The notes under the pieces are model-generated. The model saw only the letters and a list, made by a program, of their open reading frames with translations, was not told the DNA's origin and did no database searches. A DNA stretch of 64,000 nucleotides, from positions 11,372,501 to 11,436,500 of the forward strand of contig OZ038530.1 of assembly GCA_964036665.1 (NCBI GenBank), given 5' to 3'. Of this stretch, positions 43,696-56,205 are shown in pieces. A program made the translations under genes and the position numbers. The stretch's first letter is position 1. Each line of letters starts with the position of its first letter. Source of the DNA: Gordius sp. MW1. Its lineage: Eukaryota > Nematomorpha > Gordioida > Gordea > Gordiidae.

Positions 43696-44439
43696 ATGTA
43701 CATATTTAATATTTTACCTTTTTTCTTAATTAACACCTATGGGGTGTTTACTTTTGATCCTAACAAGAAAAATGATTGCATTAATGGACGATTCCACAAA
43801 AATAGGCCGAGTTCAGAACCAGGTTTAGTTGGAGAATGTGCTAGGTATTCTCAGAAGTCATGTTGTACCAAAAATACATCAGAGCTAATTCACGAGAAAA
43901 GTTCTTGGTATGGATTTAATTTTTTTCATTGTGGAAAAAACATGTCTCGAGCTTGTCATAGACATTTTTTGGAAGATACTTGTTTTTTTGAATGTGACCC
44001 CAATATAGGCCCTTGGATAAATGAAATTGAAGGTAAAAGACTTATTTCAGAAAAGCCATATCATGTGCCTTTATGTGCATCTTACTGCCACAAATGGTGG
44101 GATGATTGCAAAGATGAGTTAACATGTAGCAATAATTGGTACCAAGGATTTAAATGGGCAAATGGATCTAATTATTGTCAAGATCCATTAAATGATTGTA
44201 AACCATTTCAATATCATTTTAAGGATGCCAAAACATTTTGTGAAAACGTTTGGAATAATTCCTTTAAATATACAGAAGATGATAAAAAATGTTTTACTTT
44301 AGATTTTGATCAAGCTAACTCTAATTTTAATTCTGATGCCGTTGATAAAATTATAAATTTTTCATGTACATTAAATCCTAATCATGTTTTTTATTTGATG
44401 TTAATTTTTACCTCTGTTTTATCAATGTATTGTTTATAA
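43696..44439 (+). CDS. Folate-receptor-like secreted or GPI-anchored protein
   Basis: Intronless gene of 247 residues of the folate/riboflavin-binding (Folate_rec) family. A hydrophobic signal peptide covers residues 1-20. Hallmarks follow in order: CCTKNTSE, HCGKNMSRACHRHFLEDTCFFECDPNIGPW, YHVPLCASYCHKWWDDC, CSNNWYQGFKW, CKPFQYHF and FCENVWNNSFKYT. The many paired cysteines suit an extracellular disulphide-rich fold. The last 20 or so residues (FYLMLIFTSVLSMYCL) are hydrophobic and could direct a GPI anchor or be a membrane segment. Family members bind folates, riboflavin or, in gamete proteins, partner receptors; the ligand here is unknown. AATAAA lies at 44470-44475, about 31 nt after the stop. 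The gene sits between two directly repeated Mutator-like elements. Confidence 0.93.
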   Translation: MYIFNILPFFLINTYGVFTFDPNKKNDCINGRFHKNRPSSEPGLVGECARYSQKSCCTKNTSELIHEKSSWYGFNFFHCGKNMSRACHRHFLEDTCFFECDPNIGPWINEIEGKRLISEKPYHVPLCASYCHKWWDDCKDELTCSNNWYQGFKWANGSNYCQDPLNDCKPFQYHFKDAKTFCENVWNNSFKYTEDDKKCFTLDFDQANSNFNSDAVDKIINFSCTLNPNHVFYLMLIFTSVLSMYCL

Positions 44440-44469
44440 ATTGTTAATTTTAATCATTGTTATGACTAG

Positions 44470-44475
44470 AATAAA
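44470..44475 (+). terminator. Polyadenylation signal of the folate-receptor-like gene
   Basis: A canonical AATAAA about 31 nt beyond the stop codon. Confidence 0.65.
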
Positions 44476-45381
44476 TGAATATTGCTGAAAATAGCTAGTG
44501 TGCTTTGATATACTATATACCTATAAATATGGGCTTAGAGTGTTACAAAATTTATTTTTACATTTATTTAGCTTCTGAATATTTTAATTTTTTATAAATA
44601 TAGTCATAATACTCATGAAGTAGGTAATCTAACTAGTATTCTTATAATGAACATTGATTATGAGGGTAAAAATATTCTAAAACTTATTAATATTTAAATT
44701 ATATTCAGCTTTGTACTAGCACTACTTTGTGAGATGAAAAATCAAGTATAGTTATTAAAAATTGTAAATAATTTTTTTGTATTAGTATATAAAAATTTGT
44801 TGAATATAAATCGGCCTATTTACAGAAATTCATAACTTGACTAAACTTTAAGATTTGTTTCTAAATGGTCCAAACCATCTTCTATATATTTGTCAATACC
44901 ATATTATTTACAAAACAGTTATTTCAAAATTTTAAACTAAAACATATCATGTAAGGAGAATAATTTTTTGTGCTTTTTATTTCCTTTAAATAAAGAAATC
45001 TGATAATTGTATACTAGTTCGATCTGATATGTTGACCTTAAATTTATACTATGTAAATATTATTTAGATAGGTGAGGTGAAAGCTAAATTAGTCCATTCA
45101 TCATCTTACCTTATTCCCCCTTACTTATTTACTTAAGCTTTGCTGTGTTTCTAGGTTTATCTTCTATGACCTCCTCTATATGCAATTCTATAAATACTTA
45201 ATATGGTATTATATGCAAGCTTATAAATTTGATATTAAGAGAAAGCCTAACTATAAATAATTTTCGGCTCGATGAAAAACCTGTCAAAAAAGCAAAGTGA
45301 AATTTTTATAACTTTTTTTCATACTCGCTGAGTTAGCTAACAAATTAAACAGCGAAAATTAAAGGCTTTTCTATAATTTGC
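44476..45381. other. Intergenic, nothing recognised
   Basis: AT-rich sequence with no gene or bounded repeat. Confidence 0.4.
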
Positions 45382-45389
45382 ATCGGAAC

Positions 45390-45552
45390 CATGGGCGTAG
45401 CCAGCTTTAGAATTAGAGGGGGGGGGCAATAATGATTTAGGGAAGGGCAAAATGATATTTTTATAAAAATTTAGCCATAATTTTAATAAATTTCACCAAA
45501 TTTCTGGATTTAGAGGGGGGCAGCCGCCCCTCCCTACCCCCCTACGCCCGTG
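45390..45552. mobile_element. hAT-type MITE with perfect 8-bp duplication
   Basis: Ends CATGGGCGTAGCCAG and CCTACGCCCGTG, flanked by identical atcggaac at 45382-45389 and 45553-45560. Confidence 0.85.
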
Positions 45553-45903
45553 ATCGGAACTGTTATTTGCCCAGAACTTTATTTGCTTTAATTTAGGCTC
45601 CGATAAAGTTAAACATTTTAGCAATGGCTTTAAACGTTAAAAGGAACTTTGCATTAGGTTTAAAATTTTTACACTTGCTAAGACGTCTGTTATGTTGATT
45701 TTTTTTATCGTATACGTAATGCTGTATTTATTCATATTATTTATAAGACACGCGAAGCTTTAAAAATCTCTCTAAAAAAGAAGGAAAATTATCGTTTTAA
45801 TATAAATGTCGCATTATATTTGTAACACTTTAGAAAATAACAATTAAGTTTTTAACATTGCTCCATTTTAATCAAAAAAGTCTATATTATAAAAACTCTC
45901 TAT

Positions 45904-46051
45904 CATGGGCGACTGCCTTCCTCTAATTCAAAAATTTGTTAAAATTTATTAAAATTCATTAAAATTATGGCTAAAATTTCACAAAATGATAATTTGGCCC
46001 CTCTCTAAATCATTATTGCCCCCTCTAATTCCAATGCTGGCTACGCCCATG
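45904..46051. mobile_element. hAT-type MITE with internal end deletion
   Basis: The left end CATGGGCG runs directly into GACTGCC, so the GTAGCC part is missing; the right end GCTGGCTACGCCCATG is intact. Flanks ctctctat (45896-45903) and ctctttat (46052-46059) match 7 of 8. Confidence 0.7.
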
Positions 46052-46059
46052 CTCTTTAT

Positions 46060-47023
46060 ATAGATCAGATTAAGTGCAGGGTAACGGTTGCGGGTTATAA
46101 AGGCGTATCAAAAATTTACTTAACTTGATCGTTTTGGAAAGTTGTATTTTTATTACTTTAACTTGCCCCTACATTTTACCACCTGCGAAGTGTCTTTATT
46201 TACTTTGACCCCTGAGGGTGCTATGTCAATTTTGACAGAATAAGTGTGAAACGGGAGACTGAAGACTTCCTTTCTGCCAAATTGTCCACTCCCCCCCCCC
46301 CCCCCCCAATTTTTATTTTTTAAGCCCATTCCTTTTAATTAATATGTTGGCTACACTCATTTTTGTGTTTTTGCTTCACTTACTCATATCGGAACGGCAA
46401 GACGCCATTTTTAAAAAACTTAAGTTTCTTAAAATGAAACTCTTAAGGATGCTTCTGATCTGACTCTTGTTAAGCTGAAATATCTAAGTTATAATGACAA
46501 ACTGTTCAATGGTCGATGAACGTCCTATTTACTTATAAAATTTGGTTTGGACCTCCTTCAACATATACACCTAAGCCTTCACACATCATAATAAAACGGC
46601 CTTGACTTTTAAGGCAAAAATAGCCAACAAATGTTTCATATATTAAAAATCAATAACGACACGTCTTTTCGGTTTGTAATATTTAAACTAATATAAAATT
46701 ATATATTTTATTGGGTTGCTTCTTCTTTGCTCGTTTGTATACTGGCTAGCATGGACGCATGAATACAACATGATGCAAGTTTTTTTAGCCCCAAAGCTAA
46801 TATTCGTATCCAGAGAGCCACGGTATTTTATAAAACATAGGTGTACAAACTTGATAAAACTAGTATCATAAAACGACGATACAAATTGTGGATCGTTTTA
46901 AACTGCTTTTTAGCAAAATTAATGGACTACTTTGACTAAACTGTAAACAAATTAACAACTTCACAATATTAAATTAGAATTTTCTGTCGCAATTCTGCAC
47001 GGCACGAATAATTTTAATATTTA
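46060..47023. other. Intergenic, nothing recognised
   Basis: Contains an oligo-C run near 46290. No gene or clear element. Confidence 0.35.
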
Positions 47024-47031
47024 TGGTTGTC

Positions 47032-47194
47032 CATGGGCGTAGCCAGCATTGAAATTAGAGAGTGGCAATAAAAATATAGAGGGGCAAAATAATCATTTTT
47101 TGAAATTTTAAACATAATTTTAATAAATGTTAACAATTATTTGGATTTGGAGGGGGCAGCCGCCCCTCCCTGCTTCCCCTTGGTTGCGCCCATG
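47032..47194. mobile_element. MITE, CATGGGCGTAGCC family
   Basis: Inverted ends CATGGGCGTAGCCAG and TTGGTTGCGCCCATG with the standard interior. The flanks do not match. Confidence 0.65.
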
Positions 47195-47364
47195 TCAAAT
47201 TTTATTCAAAGTTACAACAAAACGAAAGATTAAACCATGCTTGAATACATTATTTAGGGGTCGTCACAAAAAGATTGTAATCAAATTTTATGCGACAATT
47301 TTTTTTACAAATATCCATGTCAAGAAGATGTCATGAATTTGATGATGTCAATAACATCTGAACG

Positions 47365-47754
47365 CATGGGCGTACGCAGGGGGGAGGCGGGGGGGGGGGG
47401 GCGGCTGCCCCCCCTAATTTAATAAAAAATTTCAATACAAAAACCCTAACAAATTAAAAAAATTATGTTTTGCCCCCCCCCCCCTAATTAACCGGAGGGG
47501 AGCAGCCGGACCCCCTGCCCCCCCCACCCCCCTAATTTGCTGGGGAGGGGGGCAGGGGGTCTGGCTGCCCACAGTGCCTAATTTAGGGCAGTTGCTTTTT
47601 TTTTGCCCTGAGGAAAATTTTTGGATGTCGAGACCTTTTTTTTTTGCTCAAAATTTTTTGGATAGTCGTGACCTTTTTTATTTTAATTTTTTTTTTGCTC
47701 TCAGGAAAATTTTAATCTGCCCCCCCCCCCCTATAAAACCTGCGTACACCCATG
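47365..47754. mobile_element. Long (390-bp) member of the MITE family, perfect duplication
   Basis: Ends CATGGGCGTACGCAGG and CCTGCGTACACCCATG, flanked by identical tctgaacg at 47357-47364 and 47755-47762. The interior repeats oligo-G/C and 'TTTTTTTGCTC.AAAATTTT' blocks. It may be a longer version from which the short copies were deleted. Confidence 0.85.
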
Positions 47755-48079
47755 TCTGAACGCAACTTTATTTCTAATGGGGGTTAGAGTGACTTAAAAA
47801 TCTCTAACTGAAAAATAACCGACAGTTTCTAAGATGGCCATGTATGCAACTCTATTCTACCGAACTATATAAATTGGGACACCAGTTAGTTTTGATTGCC
47901 CGCCTTTTTTCATTGCTTGTTAATAAATAGCAAAATAAGTCACTTAGCCTAATTAAAATATTTACCTATTTGAAAACTAATAAAAATAATTATAATTAAT
48001 TATTATACGAGATCTTAAATAATTGCTTAGGAAGGCCAAAGGGGCCAGGATTTCCCCCCTTTTTTTGGGGGGGGGGGCT

Positions 48080-50345
48080 TAACTCCATCTTGATGTAGCA
48101 TCGAGTCGAGATATGTAACTATCCACATTCGGGTACTTTAGATGGTCATCTAGCAAGGGGGGCTCTGTAACATTATTCTCCATGTGTACCGTTTTTCGAT
48201 CAATGGCATTTAAACAAATTCACCTAAGCATTTTGACCTTTTCGGCTTCTTCGGAAACTTCTAATTTGTCCCTTCTTATAGTACTATATCATCGGCATAT
48301 GATATACATCGTGGCGATGGTTTCTGAATGTCTCTCGTTATCGTGTCCATAATTATATTAAATAGAAGTGAACTTAGAGCAGATTCTTGTGTAATCCAAT
48401 TTCACCCCGAAAAGGTTTGGACTACCCAACTGCCGTTTTAAGGCACAAATTTGATACTTCATAAATATTTTTTATAAGCCGGACATATGCGTAAGGGATA
48501 TTTTGGTTCTCAGGCACCACCATATTAAATCGCGAGGGAGCGGGTCATACATAACCTATCTACCAATCGATAAAACCATGATGTAGGTCCTTTTCTTTCC
48601 CCCATATTTATTAAAGATTGGGTCGATTGTGGATTTGGCGGCCACAAATCCGAAATTGTTAGCCGATATTTCCATCTCGTTTTTCAGCACTGTTACTAAG
48701 TTCCTTCCCATAAGCTTCATGTCAGGTTAGCTAGATACCTCTAATTGCCACACGCTTGAGGGCCTATTTTGCTTCTTAACAAGGGAATAATTGTGTTTGC
48801 TCTCCATTGATTAGAAATACGCTCTTTATCTTTTAAAACATTTTTGTCATGGTCGTGTTCACGGTATCAAAGCAATGCTTCCATAGGGATTCCATCTGGA
48901 CAATTAGCTTTCCCTTTTTGCAGCATGTTCCTATGTGTCGCTTCATCCCCCTGAAAAAGTTCAACTATACTAATTTTTGGCTCATTATCAAAAAGGGAAT
49001 GTTTGTCGTTTGCATATTCCTAAGTTTCTTTAAATATTCTTTCCACCTTCCCGTCATTCCTTTGGCTTGAATAAGATTCAACCCTTTTCCTTTTGACTAT
49101 TTTAAGAAGACATCGCGACTTTTCTTGGCCAATTTAATTTGTACATAAGCCTATCGTCCCCTTTATGATCCAGTTTGTTCACCATCTCGGTGTACGCGGC
49201 ATTCTTCGCTATTGCAATGGTCTTTTTAGCGGCTCTCTTTGCCTCCTTATACTCTTGATAATCCTCCAACTTTTTTGATTTATGCCACGTCTAAAATAGA
49301 CTTTTCTTTCTTTCGATGAAACTCTTAACCGATTAATCCCATCACCAGAGTTCCCTATTCATAGCTTAACCTCCTTTGATTTATCCTAGAACCCGAATAG
49401 CTGCTTCCTTTATGTCCTTTTTTAGCGGCTCCCAATCGTCGGCTACGTCTCTTTGCAACTTACTTGCACCTAATAGTGATAAGGCTTTTTGATGATATTT
49501 ATCGTTCGTATATGAATCATTAAGCCTTTCGTATCAAATTCGAGGTTCATATATCTGTCTTCTTTCAATACTCTTCTGTCAAGATTCATAACAAGGGGAC
49601 CATGTTGCCTGGCGATTTCTTTCCCCGTTATTACTCTGCAATCCTTGATAATCCATATGTCCTTACGCTGTATGAGCAGATAGTCAATTTGACTAAAATG
49701 CTTTCCACTTCTATATGTTACAATATGATCTTCGCGTTTTTGAAAATTGGTGTTAACGATCGCCATGTCGTATGCTTAGGATTTAGAGAAGTTTTTTTCC
49801 TTCTTTCTTCATACCATGCCCAAAGCCTCCATGATTGCGTTCATACCCGAGAAGATCTTTCCTTACATGAGCGTTGAAATCCGCCCCAATAATAAGACTT
49901 TCTTCCTGACCTATTCCCTGTATTCCTTTTCAGATTAATCAAAAAACATGTCTTTCTCTGATTCCATACACCTGATTTGGGGAGCATATGCGCACATAAT
50001 GGTTAGGAGGCCTCCTTGATTTGCAATCTTCGCCCACATCAACTTGTCTAAACAACGCTTGACTTCCACCACCTTGCCCTTGAACGATTCGCTTAGAACG
50101 ATACCGACCCCGTTTCTACGATTTGGTGACCCACTGTAGAATAGTTTGTAGCCTTGTCCTGGGCTTTGGTTCTGTTCCATTTCGTCTCTTGTAGGAAGGC
50201 GATGTGTACCTTTCTTTTTAGCATTTGTGCGACCTCGATGCTCTTCCCCGTCAACGTGCCCGCATTCCAGCACGCTATTTGCATTCTATCGAGAACTAAT
50301 TTCCTTCTTTTTTTTCTAATTACAGCGAAAGTCAAAGAAGCTTAA
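48080..50345 (-). pseudogene. Decayed RTE-type LINE (endonuclease and reverse transcriptase)
   Basis: Translation fragments in several minus frames line up as one element. From 50300 down they read MQIACWNAGTLTGKSIEVAQML, FLQETKWNRTKAQDKG, YKLFYSGSPNRRNGVGIVL and VDKLMWAKI-type endonuclease motifs. About 49740-49500 encodes NTNFQKREDHIVTYRSG and QIDYLLIQRKD. Around 48300 a YADDI-like catalytic motif (here SYADDIV in broken frame) is followed by RRDKLEVSEEAEKV. The endonuclease wording is typical of the RTE clade. Stops and frameshifts are frequent, so it is inactive. Confidence 0.8.
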
Positions 50346-50800
50346 CCCTGCAACCAGAGCCCAATAACAAAATTTGCCTTAGCTTGCAAAGCGAATTTAG
50401 AAGGATTGCGATAACCCTAGTGTAATCACATTCCATGGGCGGGATATGCAGTGCGTGTCATTTGTGGAGGACGTACTAGCTTTATGTCGTAGAGTTTTAC
50501 TTTTAAACTATCCTAATTTTAAAGTTTTTTTTAAACGATTTTTGACCTGCCATTAACTCTCCACTTTTCACACGGACTTGGGACAGATAGTGTTTAAGAA
50601 AGGAATTGAAACATGTAAAAGTATATACATACTGCGTTATAATTTTATTGTTGTGGTTGCGCATGCGCAGGATCTGCGCAGCCAAAGCCAAGTCCCCTAT
50701 GCGCAGCCTCCTGCGCAGTCTACCCTAGGCGTCTCCCCTCCCTCTCTTCCCCTCGCTTTGTTAAACGCGTGTTAATGCCAGCTGCGCTGGCAAGTCAAGC
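50346..50800. promoter_or_regulatory. CpG-richer segment with NRF-1-like palindromes
   Basis: TGCGCATGCGCA at 50658-50669 is a perfect match to the palindromic NRF-1 consensus. Further CTGCGCAG/ATGCGCAG half-sites follow up to about 50720, and GCCAGCTGCGCTGGC is nearby. It lies just upstream (on the minus strand) of the RTE LINE's first codons, so it could be that LINE's 5' promoter region. Function is inferred from motif only. Confidence 0.35.
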
Positions 50801-53800
50801 ATAAATTAATAAGATCATTGTACTTTAATACACACTTACACAGTTGATTTTATTTTCCGATAGATGTAAAACTCGTGGATAATATTTTCTATTGGTTCGC
50901 GTATCGAACATTCTCTCGCTCGGATTATAATATATGGTTCGCGCATTTTATGATTTTGGGCATAATTGAATAAAATGGAATAAAATAAAGTAAGAATAAA
51001 ATGATTGATTTCGATAAATAAGATTGATAAAAATATTCCCGTTTTTATCTTTTCTTTAGTTATATTAAAAATTTCTTAGTATTTGTAAATAGTTAATTTA
51101 TTTCAACTTTAAACGTAATAGTAATTAAATTATTATTAATACATGTAATATTTTTGGATTTCATTTTAAACTTTGATTATATTTTCAAAGATTTAAAAAT
51201 GTTTATAGCACTACTGCCAACAACGTACAACAAATTTTTAAACGTGTGGATATTGGTTAAATACCATTGCTTTCTGTAAAATATAAATAATAATTTTGTC
51301 CTTTAATACCGTTCCTTTGTTTTAGGTAAGAACCAAAAGATATTAAAATTAATTTCCTAAATAAATTTTTCTTTAGTAGACATAGCCTAAACTAGAACCC
51401 TAGGCACTTAAATATCTTTATATTTTGTTTATACTTGACTTTTTGATGGTGATACGCTTAGCACTAGTGCTTAGCTCCCCCCCGCTACATAGCTTAGCCA
51501 TCTATATGCGCTATAAGCTATAGTAGTCACTTGGAGGCGCTAGAGCTATAGCGCATAGCCACATGAAGCGCTATAAGCTTTAGCGCATAGTCACTTGGAG
51601 GCGCTAGAGATAGTCACTTGCGCTATAGTGTGGCCTTTTGTCAATGACAAATTCTCTTTGTAAAATATTTTACAACTTTGTATCCTTTTCCGATTAAAAT
51701 AGATTAAATATTAGAAATTTCAATTTTGCACCTCCCTAACACCATATCTCACTTTAACACAAATTTAGTTAAACATATAAACTTTATTTCACAATCCCCG
51801 ATAAATTCTCTTTACCTCTTTATTATTGGTGTATAATTTATATTGACATATAAAATAAGTCAAACTTAATTTTTAAGGAAATTATATGAAGCTCACTTAC
51901 ACCACTTTTATCTCCCCTCAATGCCGCTACCAAATTTGTATTCCTCTTTACATTGCGAAATTGCTGATACATAAGTGAGTGGGTTAGTTAATTATGAATT
52001 TCGCAATATTGACTAAGCATTTATATTTACAACTCTCAAAAGCTAACTTAGAAACATAGATAATTGCATTATTATTACAGACAACAGCTAGGTGTTCCGT
52101 GCCGTGTGTGTGCAATTCGTTATTTCTATCTTTATAAACTTATCTAACTAATCATAATTATCATTTTGAAAAACTTGAATAGAGCCATATTTGCCCCAAC
52201 TTAGAAAATATTGTTAATTAATTAGGTACAAACACATAATTTGTTAAAATTTTTTTTTTAAAATAAATATAAAACCATTATACAATAGATCTGAGCTTAC
52301 TAACTAAAGAGGATATAAAAAATACAGACTAGGATAATAAAATTATTTTTTCTTTTTTAATCGAAAAATTTATAAAAAATATCAACTATTGCAAATCAGG
52401 GAGGGGGTAATGAGGGTAAGATTTAATGGGGGGGGGGTAATTAATTAGTTATAACCCTATAACTAAAATGGTGTAGGCTAAAATCTTTTACTAAATTTAT
52501 TATAAAAAAAATTACTCTCCCCCATGTGCATATTAATACAATTTAACAATTTAAAATTTTGTATCAATGTTAGCGCTACACAACAATATAGCTCTAGTGT
52601 TTTAGGAGTCTATGTGGTCGGATGTTAAAATGCTTGGCGACAATCAAAAATCCTAAAATTTATTCGGAATGATCGAAGTGAAAAATATTGTGTATAGCAT
52701 GTGTTACTTGTCAACACAAACGTTTTTTTTAAAAAAGTGTTCAAAAAACCTGGTTTTTATTGTTCACATGGAATAGGGGTCAAAGTAGCACTGCCTGAAT
52801 AAAGTAGCACAGCGAAAAATAAATAAATATTGATAAAGATAAATGTATCAGCAATTTAAAATATCATTACAAAAACAATGGGGGAATGAGACTTATATTT
52901 AAATGTTAACACCTAATTATTTATATACTTTTTTGAATTTTATTGTATGTATATCAATGTATGGACAACATAAAACAATAAAAACTTTTCATATAGTATA
53001 TAGAAAACATTAGGATATTCAAAAAACATAATTTCAAAGATTAAATCTTACTTTTACTGCTTCTAATCTTACAATATCTAAAATAAATATCAAATTTTGA
53101 TGAATTCTGGTGAATTTTAATAAAATGTGACGAAATTCGACGGTATTTCTGTGCTACTTTGACCGGTTCCCTTTACATGCGTATATTCATTTGAATACCA
53201 GCATGTATTGGAAAGATACATTGTATCAAGAATGTGAAAGCAATCGATGAGTAGTTTTTGAGGCGAAAGTAACCATTTTATGCATATCCCCTTTTTTTCA
53301 ACCCGCCAGATGGCGATATTCACAAGACTACATGTTTGCACCAAAGTTATTATACGAGAAAACACAAATTAATTGAATTAAATTTAAATTCGGACCGCGA
53401 CGTAGGGCGTTTGCCCCTTCGGTTCTCGAGCCATGATATGGAGCATAGGTGATAAAAATTCAGAGAAACCTACTTTTATTTTTTCAATTAGTACGACAGC
53501 AACCTTTGAAGCAGGCAAGAAAAATCCTATAGTCCATCAATCAATTCCTACTATATTATTTGATGCCCATTTTTTAAATCTTAGATATATTCCACAATTA
53601 AATTCTTGATATTTTATCCTATTACAATCTCTAATAACGGGTAAAAGGTAGCAAAGTAAGATCTAAGCTCAAAGCGAATATTTGAATTTTTACTACTCTC
53701 TATCATTTAACACTTACTTATACAAGTCAAAAAACCATTACCGTATCATTTTGCTTTAGTATTTTTATATAATATCTATTAGGTGGCCCGTCAACTTGCC

Positions 53801-54085
53801 GAAAACCATCTTGCCGAATTGAATGTCCCAATGTTAAAAAATGTCCCCCAACAAATAAGCATACTATTCATTCAATTTCGGATTAAAGTTAAAATTTAGG
53901 TTTTTTTATTATAAAATTAAGAATTATTATAAAAGGTAATCAATTTAGGGCCTTCTTTATGATAATGGAGAGGTATGCGTTTGTTGCAGCCATCGTCCCT
54001 ATAAATATTAATAAATATAGTATTTTATTAGACAAGGGATTGAATAAGGGCAAACAACATATTTCATTTAACCAAATAATGGAAA
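50801..54085. other. Intergenic; GCGCTATAG motif cluster
   Basis: At 51437-51630 the words GCGCTATA(A)GC, TAGCGCATAG and AGTCACTTGGAGGCGCTAGAG recur several times, in both orientations. This looks like the subterminal repeats of an unbounded transposon. The remainder is AT-rich and I see no gene in it. Confidence 0.45.
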
Positions 54086-55975
54086 GAATTGAATGGGATA
54101 TAGGCTAAATCCCGAAAAGGCACAATCCCGAAGCTACAATAATGCTACTGCTACGATTTTCAAATTTCCATATGTTTTTTAATTTTAAAGTTTTATCCAT
54201 AATCAAGAGCAAGATTTGGGTGCCCCTTTACAATTTACTTATGTAAGAATCACATTTAATTAACCTCTGCACCAAGTAACATAATATAGCTTTATTTACA
54301 GATCACTGATGAGTATTAATATTTAGTGACAAGGTATAAATTAAAGGATGCCATTAATAATAATCGTTTGGAATCAATATCTAAGGTAATTTTAACGTAT
54401 TTAAAATCAGGGAATCATTAATCCTATTAGGTATACAATAATGTTTGGGTATTATGTACTCAAGAGCTATATTTGGGTGGAACCTTTACAATTTACTAAT
54501 TATATAATTAACTGATATACGTTTGTTTGGTATAAGGTGGTGTATAAATAAGCAATATATAATAAATTTAAGTATTATATAAAGGATATCATCCCAGTGC
54601 TATCCCATGCCTCTAGATTCTTTTATAAAAGTTGATTAATGGAATATTTAGAACGTTAAGTGATATAGTTACAGAGTATAATCTCAGCAAGTAAACATAT
54701 AAGAAATTTGTTAAAGTTTTTTTGTACTTTAATAGAAAAAATATTAAATTTTAAAAGGGCAATTTCTTTAGCCATTAGATTAAATAGAAATTATTCATAC
54801 AATTTATGATGCTATATAACTTAATTTAGATCCTATAAGATTGTAAAGGGATCATTGTTAAATATGATTAGTATCAATGTGCATGTGATTAGATAAGCTT
54901 TTGTATTAAGTTTTTGCTATTATTATAAGGCAAATTTATTTATAACTAAATCACTAACTATTTCTATTTTATTTTTATCTACCTCAACTAATGTTTACTT
55001 ATTGATGTGCTGTTATATTGATATATAAGATGATTGATGGATGAAACTCTTACCCCAATTTTTACATTTAATGCTTACCAAAGAGCCTAGCAAAAAAATG
55101 CCTTAAAATCTTGTTCTTGTTTTAAAAAGTCTAATTAGAAAATGTTATAGCAGGTTATGAAAATCTGGTACCTATCAATAACTTTTTTAGGAATGTGAAA
55201 AATTTTATATTTTACCAAACTTAATTTCAAGAAATATCAATAATATACTTATTGTCATATAGAAATTTAAGTTAGACCCACATTATATCTCCTGCACTTT
55301 TAAGAATCTCAGTATTAATTTAAGGAATCATTGATTTAACCTATTTATATCTAGAATAGACTTTTATTTGATGTAATTAAGCTTTAACAATTAACAAATG
55401 ATAATACTCTAGCTCTGTTGTATAATCTAAAGATTTGTAGGAAGAACTGATACACCCTCTCCTAAAAAATCATAGAATGTTATAAATAAACTTACAAATA
55501 ATTTGAATAAGCTATATAATATATAAGTGCTAAGAATTATAAGTTACCTTCATGTGAGATGTCAAGAGTTATCTAAATATCTCCTGCACTTTTAAGAATC
55601 TCAGTATTAATTTAAGGAATTATGATAACCTATTTATATCTAGAATAGACTTTTATTTGATGAAATTAAGCTTTAACAATTAACAAATGATAAAGTTTTC
55701 CATCTTTAATTTTGGTATAATCCAAGTCTTTATGGGTCAGAATCAAATTTTTTCTACTCGACTTTTTAAATTCTAAAGATAATTTATAAATATTTAGATA
55801 TTAAGCTTACTTATACTTTCTGTATTATCTTGATTTGTTCTCTCAACCAAATATTCATTAAAAGCTTGATTATATGATTGCATATTTTTTACCATATGTT
55901 AATTGCCGTAAAAGTGTAGCATTAAAATTCGGGATTGTGCGCTTTCGGGATTTAGCCTAGGAACCGAATTGAATG
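54086..55975. mobile_element. Mutator-like non-coding DNA transposon, copy 2, with 10-bp duplication
   Basis: The element proper is 54096-55965 (1,870 bp), essentially identical to 41133-43002. It is flanked by the identical 10-mer gaattgaatg at 54086-54095 and 55966-55975. A duplication of 9-11 bp and inverted ends of this length suit the Mutator (MULE) superfamily. It has no ORF. Confidence 0.9.
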
Positions 55976-56205
55976 AATACTTTTAGTTAAAACATCGTGT
56001 TTATATGCACATTTAGCGAGGTTATTATTGTGAATAATTACGGTGAATTGTAAGGTATTCAAATAATAGAATGTCTGGCTGGCGTGTGTTCAACTTTATG
56101 ATGAGGGGTGTGAATGATCGAATAATAAAGGTTAAGATATATGAATACGTAACCATATAATTCCCCCTCCCGTTTGCAAGGAGTGCTAAAAATATAAGGA
56201 TTCAG

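Noticed and set aside
41133-55975. Interpretation of the two 1,870-bp copies as a segmental duplication
   Set aside because: Identity stops exactly at the inverted ends and copy 2 has a 10-bp target duplication, so transposition explains it better.
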